Assembly (NCBI GenBank): GCA_947471745.1
Contig: CANJKZ010000932.1
Coordinates: 620,001-684,000, forward strand
From: Closterium sp. Naga37s-1
Lineage: Eukaryota > Streptophyta > Zygnematophyceae > Desmidiales > Closteriaceae
DNA: 64,000 bases
Direction of reading: 5' to 3'
The notes beneath the pieces are model-generated. The model saw nothing but the letters and a program-made list of their open reading frames with translations, was not told where the DNA came from and made no database searches. The translations under genes and the position numbers were made by a program. Shown here piece by piece: positions 1-10,000 of the stretch (position 1 is its first letter; every line of letters starts with the position of its first letter).

Positions 1-1197
1 CGCGCACCAAGCGCCGTCGAGGCGAGAGAAGCAGTGGTGCTGAGTGTGAGGCTTCCCGCATGTCTGACCAGCACGGTCACCCGTGCGAACGACATACGGG
101 CAGCTTTCACTACCCCCAGACGCCCCACGCTGAGAAAACCACTCACGAAGCTGCTGGGGCGACGGGGTCTCGCTCCAACGCTGCTGCTGCTGCTGCCTCT
201 GGCCACCGCCAGGATCTCCACGCTGAGTAGCTCCAGCCCGACCGCCACCACTCCCAGTGCCGTCACTACCGCCACCCCCACCGCTGCCACCACCGCCTCC
301 ACCAAAGCCCCCACTCCCGCCACCACTCCCACTACTTCGACCACCTCCACTGCCTCCACCACCTCCACTGCTGCCCCCACCACCACCCCCGCTGCCACTG
401 CCACCACCCCTGCCACCCTTGCCCTTGCTACTGCGGCGCTTCCCACTAGCAGAAGCAGCTCCGACATCCTCAGCACCAAGGACATCAGCAGCAGCAGCAG
501 AGGCGTAAGAGGGGGCAAGGGGGGAGGGGGAACACCCCTCAAAGAAGGGCGTGCAAGGAGTGCCACGAGCAGCACCTACAGCGACTACACTAGTCTGAGC
601 TGCAATGAGGTGCTGTTCGAGTAGGTCAACTGTGAGAACTGTGTGGTCAAGTGCGAGAAAGTGGTCCCTGACAGAGCGAAGAGATTCAGGGAGGCGGGTG
701 ACTATAAAGTAGAGAGTGATGAACATCGGGGGCTGGTTCCTATCAAGGAACTCTGCTGGGAGGGCAGCGCGGTAGCGAGCGTCGCTAGTGCGAAGGTGGG
801 TAACCAGGTCCTCGATTGTGGCAAAGGCGGACAGCTCGGGAAACAAGTAGGGCAGTAGAAGACGGCCTAGAGCAGCAGTGGCAGGCGAGGAGTAACGGGC
901 GACTACAGCGTCGTACATTGCGTGTGCGGTCCTGTGCTGTCCGAAGTGAGCGCATTCGGCTAACGGCAGGTGGTTGCGAATGGCTAAGCGAGCAGCAGCG
1001 TCACGGGTAAGCCACTGTGAGCGAGTCGCACTGTCAGCTGTGGCGGGAGGGGCGGGAGCGGCGCCACACATGTGGTCAAACAACGAAACGCTGTCTCTAT
1101 AGTCACTGAGTAGGTACAGCTGCAGGTCGTAGAGCCACGTGTCGAACTGGATCGGGCGGCCCTCATGATCGAACGCGAGAACGCGGAGAGAAGCCAT
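1..1197 (-). CDS. Copia Gag, partial (C-terminal end off window)
   Basis: The reading frame starts at ATG 1197 (MASLRVLAFDHEGRP) and stays in frame to the window edge, 399 codons. It is the structural Gag polyprotein that packages the element RNA in cytoplasmic particles. Order: an alpha-helical capsid-like N-terminal part (residues 1 to about 200), a Gly/Ser-rich spacer (about 240 to 330), then a Cys/His cluster (CPY, CGKPH, C) near residues 375-395 that resembles a zinc knuckle. The Gag of element B is a clear homologue but carries a frameshift, so this copy looks better preserved. The frame was read by eye; compensating indels cannot be excluded. Confidence 0.8.
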   Translation of the reverse strand, partial: MASLRVLAFDHEGRPIQFDTWLYDLQLYLLSDYRDSVSLFDHMCGAAPAPPATADSATRSQWLTRDAAARLAIRNHLPLAECAHFGQHRTAHAMYDAVVARYSSPATAALGRLLLPYLFPELSAFATIEDLVTHLRTSDARYRAALPAEFLDRNQPPMFITLYFIVTRLPESLRSVRDHFLALDHTVLTVDLLEQHLIAAQTSVVAVGAARGTPCTPFFEGCSPSPLAPSYASAAAADVLGAEDVGAASASGKRRSSKGKGGRGGGSGSGGGGGGSSGGGGGSGGGRSSGSGGGSGGFGGGGGGSGGGGGSDGTGSGGGRAGATQRGDPGGGQRQQQQQRWSETPSPQQLREWFSQRGASGGSESCPYVVRTGDRAGQTCGKPHTQHHCFSRLDGAWCA

Positions 1198-2243
1198 AGC
1201 GGCGCAGCACGCAGGGCGGCCAGGAGCCTGGCAGCGCAGGGAACAGGGCAGGCAGCAGCAAGGGGCAGCAAGGGGCAGCAAGCGAGCTGCAAGTGGCGGT
1301 GTGCAGGCTGCAAGAGGGGGCGGCTCGGGGGCCTACGGGCGGCCGGCGGGCCTAGGGGCGGCGTGAGGGTCGCAAGGGGCGGCGCGCGAAGCTGCAGGGG
1401 CTGCGAGAGGGCCGCAAAGGTCTGCTAGCAGGGAAGCAGGGTTGGCTAAAGGGCCACTAGGGGCGGCGCGCAGGGCTCCAAGGGCGGCGCGCAGGGCTCC
1501 AAGGGCGGCGCGCAGGGCTCCAAGGGCGGCTCGCGGGCTGCAGGGGCGAGGGGCGGCGCGCGGGGCCTGGGGTTGATTAGCGGGCCGCAAGGGGCGGCGC
1601 GCGGGGCAGCAGAGGCCTTGGGCGGGCCGGGGCCTAGGGTCGACGGGCAGGCCGGGCCTAGGGTCGACGGCGGGCCGGGGCCTAGGGTCGACGGGCGCGC
1701 GGGGCTGCAGGGGCGACGGGCTGGCCGGGGCCTAGTGTCGACGGGCGGTCAGGGCCTAGAGTCGATGGGCAGGCCGGGCCTAGGGTCGACGGGAGGGCCG
1801 GGGCCTAGGGTCGACGGGCGCGCGGGGCAGTAGGGGCGACGGGCGGGCCGGGGCCTAGAGTCGATGGGCGGGCCGGTCCTAGGGTCGACGGGCGGGCGGG
1901 GCCTAGGGTCGACGGGCGCGCGGGGCCTAGGGTCGACGGGCGCTCGGGGCCTAGGGTTGACGGGCGGGCCGCAAGGGGCGAGTGCGTGGGGCCTAGGGTC
2001 GACGGGCGCTCGGGGCCTAGGGTCGACGGGCGGGCCGCAAGGGGCGGGCGCGCGGGGCCTAGGGTCGACGGGCGGGCCGCAAGGGTCGGGCGCGCGGGGC
2101 CTAGGATCGACGGGCGGGCCGCAAGAGGGCGGCGCGCGGGGCAGTTGGTGCGGCACGAGGGCTGCAGAGGGCGGCGCGTGAGCCAGCAGGGCGGCTAGTG
2201 GGGCAGCGCTGTGGTGGGCCATAAAAAAATCGGTCCTAACAAA
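1198..2243 (-). repeat. GC-rich tandem-repeat leader of element A
   Basis: About 1 kb between primer-binding site and gag is built from degenerate tandem units with the core CCTAGGGTCGACGGGCG (plus strand), plus a 22-nt class unit around 1460-1530. I see no convincing protein here; open frames in it are by-products of base composition. Leaders of the other Copia copies in this window have the same core in their own orientation. Confidence 0.8.
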
Positions 2244-2261
2244 GGACCTGCTTTGAAACCA
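2244..2261 (-). other. Primer-binding site of element A
   Basis: Minus strand TGGTTTCAAAGCAGGTCC immediately follows the LTR end. It resembles the plant retrotransposon site complementary to initiator Met-tRNA (TGGTATCAGAGC). One base differs from the sites at 4192 and 63046. Confidence 0.8.
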
Positions 2262-2393
2262 TGTCAAAGGAATGAACGAGAATGAATGAACTATGAAGGA
2301 GTTGGGTACAATTACTAACCATAATTAGGCTATACCCCTTATGGGCTACCCCACTATAGCCTACACAGATGTAAAGACTATAACATTATGACA
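2262..2393 (-). repeat. Copia LTR (132 bp), element A
   Basis: Minus-strand sequence begins TGTCATAATG and ends TTTGACA. It aligns along its length with the LTRs at 4066, 21857, 62915 and 63929. The short length is unusual for Copia LTRs but constant in this family (126-132 bp). Confidence 0.85.
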
Positions 2394-3021
2394 AAAACGA
2401 GAAATCTTGTTGGTAGTGTGTGTGGCACTGACTAGATTAAGCGTGTGCAGTGCTTTAATAATCCGGACCATAAACCTACAGTGCAAATAGTGTAAATGCG
2501 AAGTTATACGGCCATACTTAGTGTACCGAAATGTTTAGGTTGTTTCCAGCATGGTATAAAAAAAAAACTATTTTTTCATCATTTTACAGCCTCGAACACT
2601 AAATTTCCAGCATAGTTTTCATAATTTGACTTGAAACGCTGTAACGAAACACAATTTTGCAACCCCACATTCAGAATTTCGAATCCTTTCACCCTCGCGC
2701 GACTCAATGCCTCCGCGTCCAGTCAGAACGAGCTGTAATGGGGTCAATTTGACTCATTCTGACTGTGTGTGTTGGGAGGGAACCAGCCAATGCCAATTTA
2801 CGCGAAATTCACATTCATTGCCTTCTACAATATCGATTCGATTCAAATCGCAAGGACGAGATGAACACTTAGGTGTAAAAAAAACTAGATTTCATATATG
2901 TCATTATATAAACCCCGACGCTTATAAAAATCCTCAATTATAAGCCCACCCCCTAAAAAACATTGATTTTTTTTACCCCCAGGGGCGCTTCTATCCGAGG
3001 GCTGACGGTATGTCATCCCTT
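2394..3021. other. No recognisable gene
   Basis: AT-richer non-coding sequence. I see no convincing ORF, tRNA or terminal repeats. Confidence 0.6.
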
Positions 3022-3885
3022 TGTCAGAGGTCCACTGGTGATCCCCGATTGATCATAGGGAAAGGTTACATGCTCATTATCCTGGAGGGTTATGAGCGCA
3101 CTGGCCCCAGGGCTGATTTTATCAGGGTAATTACCCTGATTTCAGGGTGATTTCAGGCTTTCCACTTCGTGGAGACTGAAATTTCAGAGTTATTGAATTT
3201 CCAGCCCTGATCCAATCAGAGTAATAGTTTAGCTATCCCTGATTTTGAGTACAATGTAACAGACTAGCCGTTAGTGGACCCTGACTTAACAGAGTATCAA
3301 CTGTGTGGACCCTGACTTATCGAGAGGAAGTTTCTCGGAAGTTTCGTTCCGATGACCCCGCCTTGGATTGATCGCAGTGATCCCCCCGCATGTGCGTAAC
3401 CCCCCCCCCCCTTCTCGCTTTATCGAGACGAAGTTTCTTTGAAACTTCGTTCTGATACACCTACCATCGAAATCGCGTGAATGTGCAATGTCAGATATAC
3501 TTTTCTGGGATTGGTCGAAATAGGCTCTGACAGCGGAAATCTGTGACTCGAACAGGTCAATCACACCCGCCCTGCACAAATCAGTCGAGTGTACAGCCAG
3601 CAGGAAACACAGCGCGCAGACTTTATGGAGAGTGGGGATATTGTCCCCGGTAACAAAGCGCGCGTTACTACTCTGATGTTCAGTTCTCGACCCTGAACAA
3701 TAAGTGTTAACTACTTTACAACCCTGAGCAATTAGGGTACTGCTTTTCTGGAAAATGTGCACCCATAATCGAGGGGGAAAATTTTCCCCGGAATCAGGGA
3801 GGCTTAAAATGAAATGTCAGCCCTGACTGGCCCGTTACTTAACAAGCATTTTTATCCCAATGGTCTAGTGGTTGGGATTCTGACA
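3022..3885 (+). repeat. Solo LTR (138 bp) interrupted by a hAT element
   Basis: The outer ends are TGTCAGAGGT and GGATTCTGACA, flanked by the 5-bp duplication CCCTT (3017..3021 and 3886..3890). Removing the 718-bp insert and one 8-bp duplication leaves 138 bp, the same length as the solo LTR at 4357..4494 and aligned with it throughout. No internal retrotransposon sequence remains. This family is distinct from the 126-132 bp Copia LTR family. Confidence 0.9.
3108..3825. mobile_element. Non-autonomous hAT-type DNA transposon (718 bp)
   Basis: Terminal inverted repeats begin CAGGGCTGA and end TCAGCCCTG. They are flanked by a perfect 8-bp target duplication ACTGGCCC (3100..3107, 3826..3833). 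An 8-bp duplication with CAGGG-type ends is typical of the hAT superfamily. There is no transposase ORF inside. The host sequence on both sides is a solo LTR, which fixes the boundaries. Confidence 0.92.
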
Positions 3886-4004
3886 CCCTTTTCATATGAA
3901 CACTATTTTTCAAACATTTTGCTGATGATCTCAAGCTCCTCCAATCCTCCACAATCCAGTGAAGCTTGTTGAACCTTTTCATCCAGTTGGTTGGCCACTC
4001 TCTC

Positions 4005-7000
4005 CTATTTTCCACCCATCAGCTCCCTGCACGGATTTTCAAGCTGAACAAGCACATGGCTCATATGTCAGAACATTATAGCTTTTACATTTGTGTAGGC
4101 TACAGTGGCGTGAAGGGGTACAACTCAATTAGGGTTAGTACTTGTACCCAGCTGTTTCATAGTTCATTCATTCTCGTTCATTCTCTTGACATGGTTTCAG
4201 AGCAGGTCCTCCACTAGGACCGGTTTTTTTTTGGCCCACCACTGAATTGCTTCTAGCGACCCTCGTGTCGCCTCTTAGCCCGTCGCCCCTAGGCACGTCG
4301 ACCCCTAGCCCGCGCCCCGGCCCCGTTGACCCCTAGCCCGCGCGCTCGGCCCGTCGTGTCAGAGGTCTACTGGTGATCCCCGATTGATCCTAGGGAAGGG
4401 TTACAGGCTCGTTGTCCTGGGGGGTTATGGGCGCACTGACCCGCTACTTAAAAAGCCCTTTTATCCCAATGGTCTAGTGGTTGGGATTCTGACACGTCGA
4501 CCCCTAGCCCGCGCCTCGGCCCGTCGACCCCTAGCTCGCGCCACGGCCTCGTCGACCCCTAGCCCGCGCCCCGGCCCGTCGACCCCTAGCCCGCGCCACG
4601 GCCCCGTCGACCCCTAGCCCGCGCCACGGCCCGTCAACCCCTAGCCCCGCGCCCGGCCCCGTCGACCCCTAGCCCCGCGCCCGGCCCCGTCGACCCCTAG
4701 CCCCGCGCCCGGCCCCGTCGACCCCTAGCCCGCGCCCGGCCCCGTCCACCCCTAACCCGCGCCCGGCCCGTCGACCCCTAGCTCGCGCCCACAGCCCGTC
4801 GACCCCTAGCCCGCGCCCACGGCCCGTCGATCCCTAGCCCACGCCCACGGCCCGTCGACCCCTAGCCCGCGCCCACGGCCCATCGACCCCTAGCCCGCGC
4901 CCGGCCCCGTCGACCCCTAGCCCTGCGCCCGGCCCCGTCGACCCCTAGCCCGATGCCCGGCCCCGTCGACCCCTAGCCCCATGCCCGGCCCCGTCGACAC
5001 CTAGCCCGCGCCCGGCCCCGTCGACCCCTAGCCCCCCGCCCGGCCCCGTCGACCCCAAGCCCGCGCCCGGCCCCGTCGACCCCTAGCCCCACGCCCGGCC
5101 ACGTCAACCCCTTGCCCCGCGCCCAGCCCCGTTGCCCCTAGCCCGCACACCCGCCCCTGTCGACCCCTAGCCCCTCGGCCACCCCCGGCCCCTAGGCCCC
5201 AGGCCCCTCGGCACCTCGGCCCCTCGGCCCGTAGGCCCCAGGCCCCTCGGCCCCTTAGCCTCACTGTCTCTGCTGCTACTACTGCTGCTACTGCTACAGC
5301 TGCTACAGCTGCCGCTACTGCTGCTACTGCTGCTCCTGTGTGCTGCACATCTATGGCTTCGCTTCGGGTTCTCGCGTTCGATCACGAGGGCAGACCGGTT
5401 CAGTTTGACACGTGGCTTGACGATCAGCACCTGTACCTACTGAGCGATATTAAGGATAGTGTTTCACTCTTTGACCACGTGTCTGGTGCCGCTACTACCC
5501 CTCCCGCCACAGCTGACAGTGCGACTCGCTCACAGTGGCTTTCTCGCGACGCTGCTGCCCACTTAACCATTCGCAACCACCTGCCGTTAGCCAAATGCGC
5601 TCACTTCGGACAGCACAGGACCGCACAGGCACTGTACGACGCTGTAGTCGCTCGCTACTCCTCCCCTACCACTGCTGCTCTAGGCCACTTGCTTCTGCCC
5701 TACCTGTTCCCCGAGCTGTCTGTTTTTGCTACAGTAGAGGACCTATTTTCCCACCTGCGCGCTAGCGACGCTCGCTACCGCGCTGCCCTCTCAGCCGAGT
5801 TCCTTGCAAGGAACCCGCCCCCGATGTACATCACTCTCTACTTCGTAGTCACTCGCCTCCCTGACTCCCTTCTCTCTGTCAGGGACCACTTTCTCTCCCT
5901 TGACCCCACCTCCCTCACTGTTGACCTCCTCGAGCAGCATCTCCTCGCAACTGAGACTAGTGCAGTTGCTGTAGGTGCTGCTCGTGGCACTCCGCGCCCC
6001 CCTTCTTTGAGGGGTGCTCCCCCTCCCCCCTTGCCCCCTCCTACGCCTCTGCTGCTGCTGCCGACGTCTCCATTGCTGAGGACGTCGGGGCTGCTTCTGC
6101 TAGTGCGAAGCGCCGCAGCAGCAAGGGCAAGGGTGGCAGGAGTGATGGAGGTGGCAGCGGTAGTGGAGGAGGTGGCAGCGGGGGTAGTGGTGGGGGACGC
6201 AGTGGGGGTGGTGGCGGCGGTGGGACTGGTGGAGGGAGTGGGGGTTCTAGTGGCGGCTGTGGAGGCAGCGGTGGGAGTGGCGGCAATGGCGGTGGTGGGT
6301 CTGGGGGCGGTGGGACTGGCGCTCGGCGTATTGGTTCTGGAGGTGGCCAGCGTCAGCAGCAGCAGCGTCGAAGCGAGACCCAGTCGCCCCAGCAGCTTCG
6401 TGAGTGGTTTTTGCGTGGGGCGTGTGGGGGTAGTTGCCCGTATGTCATTCGCACGGGTGACCGTGCTGGTCAAACTTGCGTGCGGCTTCACACTCAGCAC
6501 CGCTGCTTCTCCCGCCTCGATGACGCTTAGCGTGCTGAGTTTGGTGACGACGTCGAGCTCCCTCGCTGGGCGGATCTGCTTAGGTCTAGGATTGCTATAT
6601 TTGACCTAGACGGTGGTGCCAGAGGACCGACGGGTGGGTGAGTGACCGACAGTCGCACGACACAGCAGCTACCTGACCTGACCTGACCCGACCTGACCCA
6701 GTGTGTGAGTACAGCCCTGAGCCTGGCTCCCTGTGAAAAGTGGCCAGAGGCGCCTCAGTGACACCGACTGTGCAGGAGGCAACAGGCTCGTCCAGAGGGA
6801 AAGTGGTGACTACGCCGAGGTCGTGGAGGTGACTGACACCCACCAAGTTCCTAGAGAAGGAGGGGGTGTAGTAACCTATGAGGACCCCAGTGGGGGCCGT
6901 TGGACACGGTAGAGTGGTGGTGCTGTGGGCAACCACCGGTCCTACTGTGGAGTCAGCTAGGGCAACCACAGGAGGGTGGGGCTGGCCACGCGACGTTCAG

Positions 7001-10000
7001 CTGGGCGGGCCGCTGCTGCTGACAAAGCTCCCCGGTCCGGTCGGCCTCCATGGCTGCTGCTGCTGGGGCTACTGCTGCTGCTGTGGCTGCGACTGCTGCT
7101 GCTTCTGTGGCTGCTGCTGCTGCTGGGGTGCTCCACTACCTCCTCCTCCACTGCCTCCTCCCCCACTGCCGCCTCCTCCACTTCCTCCTCCTCCACTGCC
7201 TCCTCCTCCACTGTCACCTCCACCCCCTCCACCCCCTCCACCACCACCCCCACCGCCTCCCCCACTGCCACCACCACCTCCTCCTTTCTTGCCACCCTTC
7301 TTGCCCCCCTTGTTGCCAGAGGCAACTTCCGCCACCCCTGTTGCAGTAGCAACATAGGCGGTGGCCAGAGGGGAGGCAAGGAAGGACGGGGCACACCCCT
7401 AAAAGATAGGGGGGAGGACGGTACCGGTGGCAGCAGCAAGGGAGCGGACGAGATCCTCTATAGCAAGGAGCCTCTTCTCAAATAGGTCAATAGTGAGGGT
7501 CATAGGGTTGATAGTGAGAAAGTGGCCACGAGCGGAGGCAAAGCGGTCAGGGAGGCGGGTGGCAAGGAGGTACAGTGTCATCCAGATCGCAGGGGGCATG
7601 GTATCAAGCAAGGCCTGGTCAGGGACAGCAGCGCGAAGCCCAGCGTAGAGCAAGCGCAGGTGCAGAATGAGATCAGCAACACGATCAAACTAGGACAACT
7701 CGGGAAAAGGAAACAGTAGAACGTGACGGCCGAGGGACACAGTGGTCGGGGTGGAGTAGCAAAGAACAACAGGGTCATACAGGCCCTTGGCCGTCACCTG
7801 CTGGTCGAAGTGGGACTGCTCTGTCGGCGGGAGGAGGTCGAGGATGGCGAGGACGGTGACATCGTCCCGTGCCGCCCAGCGACTGGCCTCCAAGTGTGCC
7901 TTGTCAAAGCGGGCCTGTTGTTCCTCCGTCGGGGAGGGACCAAGGGATTCGGGCTCGGGGGGGCCCCGCAGATTGCCAGTGGCATGCTCGACTAGGCGCA
8001 CATTGTTCTCGCTCCTGCTCCCTAGATGGAGCTTGAGCTTACGCAGCCATCCCGCAAAGTCTATCGGGCGCCCCTCGGGATCGAACACCAAAACACGGGA
8101 GGTAGCCATCTCTAGAGTGGTCGGGACGTGTAGCTAGTGTGACAAGTACTGGTAGCGGGTACAGGTAGGGAAGACAGGTCTAGCGCGGTCCAGTGCGGTT
8201 GAGTGCGGTACTGAGGCGGTTGAGAGGGGTCTAGAGTGGTGAGGAGCGGTTCTGGTAGGTCTAGAGCGGTTCTGAGCGGTTCTGATTCTGGCGGTTTTTC
8301 GCCGTGGTAGGTAGCAGGTGTGGCTGGCACGGGCACGGGTAGGGAACACAGGTACGAGTACGGTCTAGCACGGTCCAGTGCGGTTGAGCGCGTTTGGAAG
8401 CGGTTAAGTGCGGTTGAGAGGGGTGTAGAACGGTTCTGAGCTGTTCAGGTTCTAGTTCTGGCGGTTTCTCACGGTAGTAGGTAGCAGATGGGGCTGGTGG
8501 GTACAGGGTGGGGCGGCGGGTACAGGGTGGAGCGGCGGGGACAGGGTGAGGAGGCGGGTACAGGGTAGGGTGGCGGGTACAGGGTGAGGCGACGTGTACA
8601 GGGTGGGACGGCGGTTACAGGATGGGGATGCAGTGGGAAAACGGCGGGGAGGGAAGGGGGGGGCGACGGGATGAGGACGTGAGGCGACGGGGAGGGGACG
8701 GGCTGGCGATGGGGAGGCAACGGGAAGGGGACAGGAGGTGACGGGAGGCGACGGGAAAGGGGGACGGGAGGCGACGGGAAAGGGGACGAGAGGCGACGGG
8801 ATAAGGGGACGGGAGGCGACGGGATAAGGGGGGGGACGGGGAGGCGACGGGAAAGGGGGGTGGGGAGGTGACGCGAAATGGTGACGGGGAGGCGACGGGA
8901 AGAAGGGGAGACAGGGAGGCGACAAAAAACGTGACGGGGAGGCGACGTGGCGGGCCGCGGGGGGCCTTTCTAGCGCACGCGCGTTCGGCCTTAGCGTGCG
9001 TGCGCGCGTGCGCGCCTAGGTCGCGACGACGGGGGGGAGGGAAGGGGGACCCGCGGGGGTCGTTTTAGCTCGATTTTGCGGGCCCACGGGGGCCTTACTA
9101 GGTCATGACGCGTTCGGGCATCGGGATCCTAAGGACGAGGCGCGAAAATCGACGTGGCGCTACGGGTAACGGGTGCTAACGGGTGAAAAACGGGGCGGTG
9201 GGCCCATAGGAACTAACTAGTAACGGGAGAATGAATTGACTAAGTAAGAAACAAGCAAGATATAACAAGCGTAACCCTAACCCTAGGAAAACGTAAAGTA
9301 CACCTAGACTAATACAAATGAGCTATAATAAATATAGCTTGACATGTAGTTGCAATCATTCTGTAATCCCAACTTTGCTAGTGAAACTCTTGCCAATTCT
9401 TCCTCTGAATGTGTGCGTAGAGAGAACACGAGCAAACGCTAAGGAACGCTACGATCACTCGTAGAACCCTTGCCTTACCCGTAGTCCAGCTCCCGGTGTA
9501 GAGTGACTCTCCGCACATCGATGCACGAGTACACGATCCACCTCGTACTCTGGTTCATCCTATACACGAACAGGTGGCGGTGGCGGTAACTGACGTCCCT
9601 GGCACTGCTGATTGTGGTCCTTGTAGGGCTTCAACAGGTGAATATGGAAAGCATTGTGACGCTTCCACATAGTTGGTAAGCGCAAGCGGAATGAAACTGG
9701 TGTCACCGTGGTCTCAACGCGAAAAGGACCACAGAAGTGACCGGAGATTGGACAGGAGATGCAATAAGTCCAAGTAACGTGTGTCCAAAAGAATTTGATC
9801 CTCGAGTGCTACTGTGTGATCAAGTCGTTGTCGATCGGCATGCTTATGGGAGCTCTGCATCATGGTGAGACGTCGCTGATTCTTCTCCTATAGCTGCTTC
9901 TTGGTGGTTTTGAAGTCGTGAACGGCTTGGACAAATCTCGGTGCGATTGGATGTTGTGGTGTGATGGGTTTACGTCCGTAGCACTGAAAGAAATGTTATT

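Larger units (their letters stand above)
1..2393 (-). mobile_element. Copia LTR retrotransposon, 5' part (element A), runs off the left edge
   Basis: Reading on the minus strand, the order is LTR (2393..2262), primer-binding site (2261..2244), a GC-rich repeated leader, then gag starting at 1197. The rest of the element lies outside the window. LTR and Gag match element B (4066..6602) closely, so both belong to one family. The other LTR is not visible, so the target duplication cannot be checked. Confidence 0.88.

Noticed and set aside
34..624. Plus-strand Thr/Ala-rich ORF
   Set aside because: It is antisense to the Gly-rich part of Copia Gag.
5838..6500. Minus-strand Thr/Ala-rich ORF
   Set aside because: Same antisense effect over the Gag of element B.
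9268..9285. Telomere repeat (CCCTAA)
   Set aside because: Only two units; no array.
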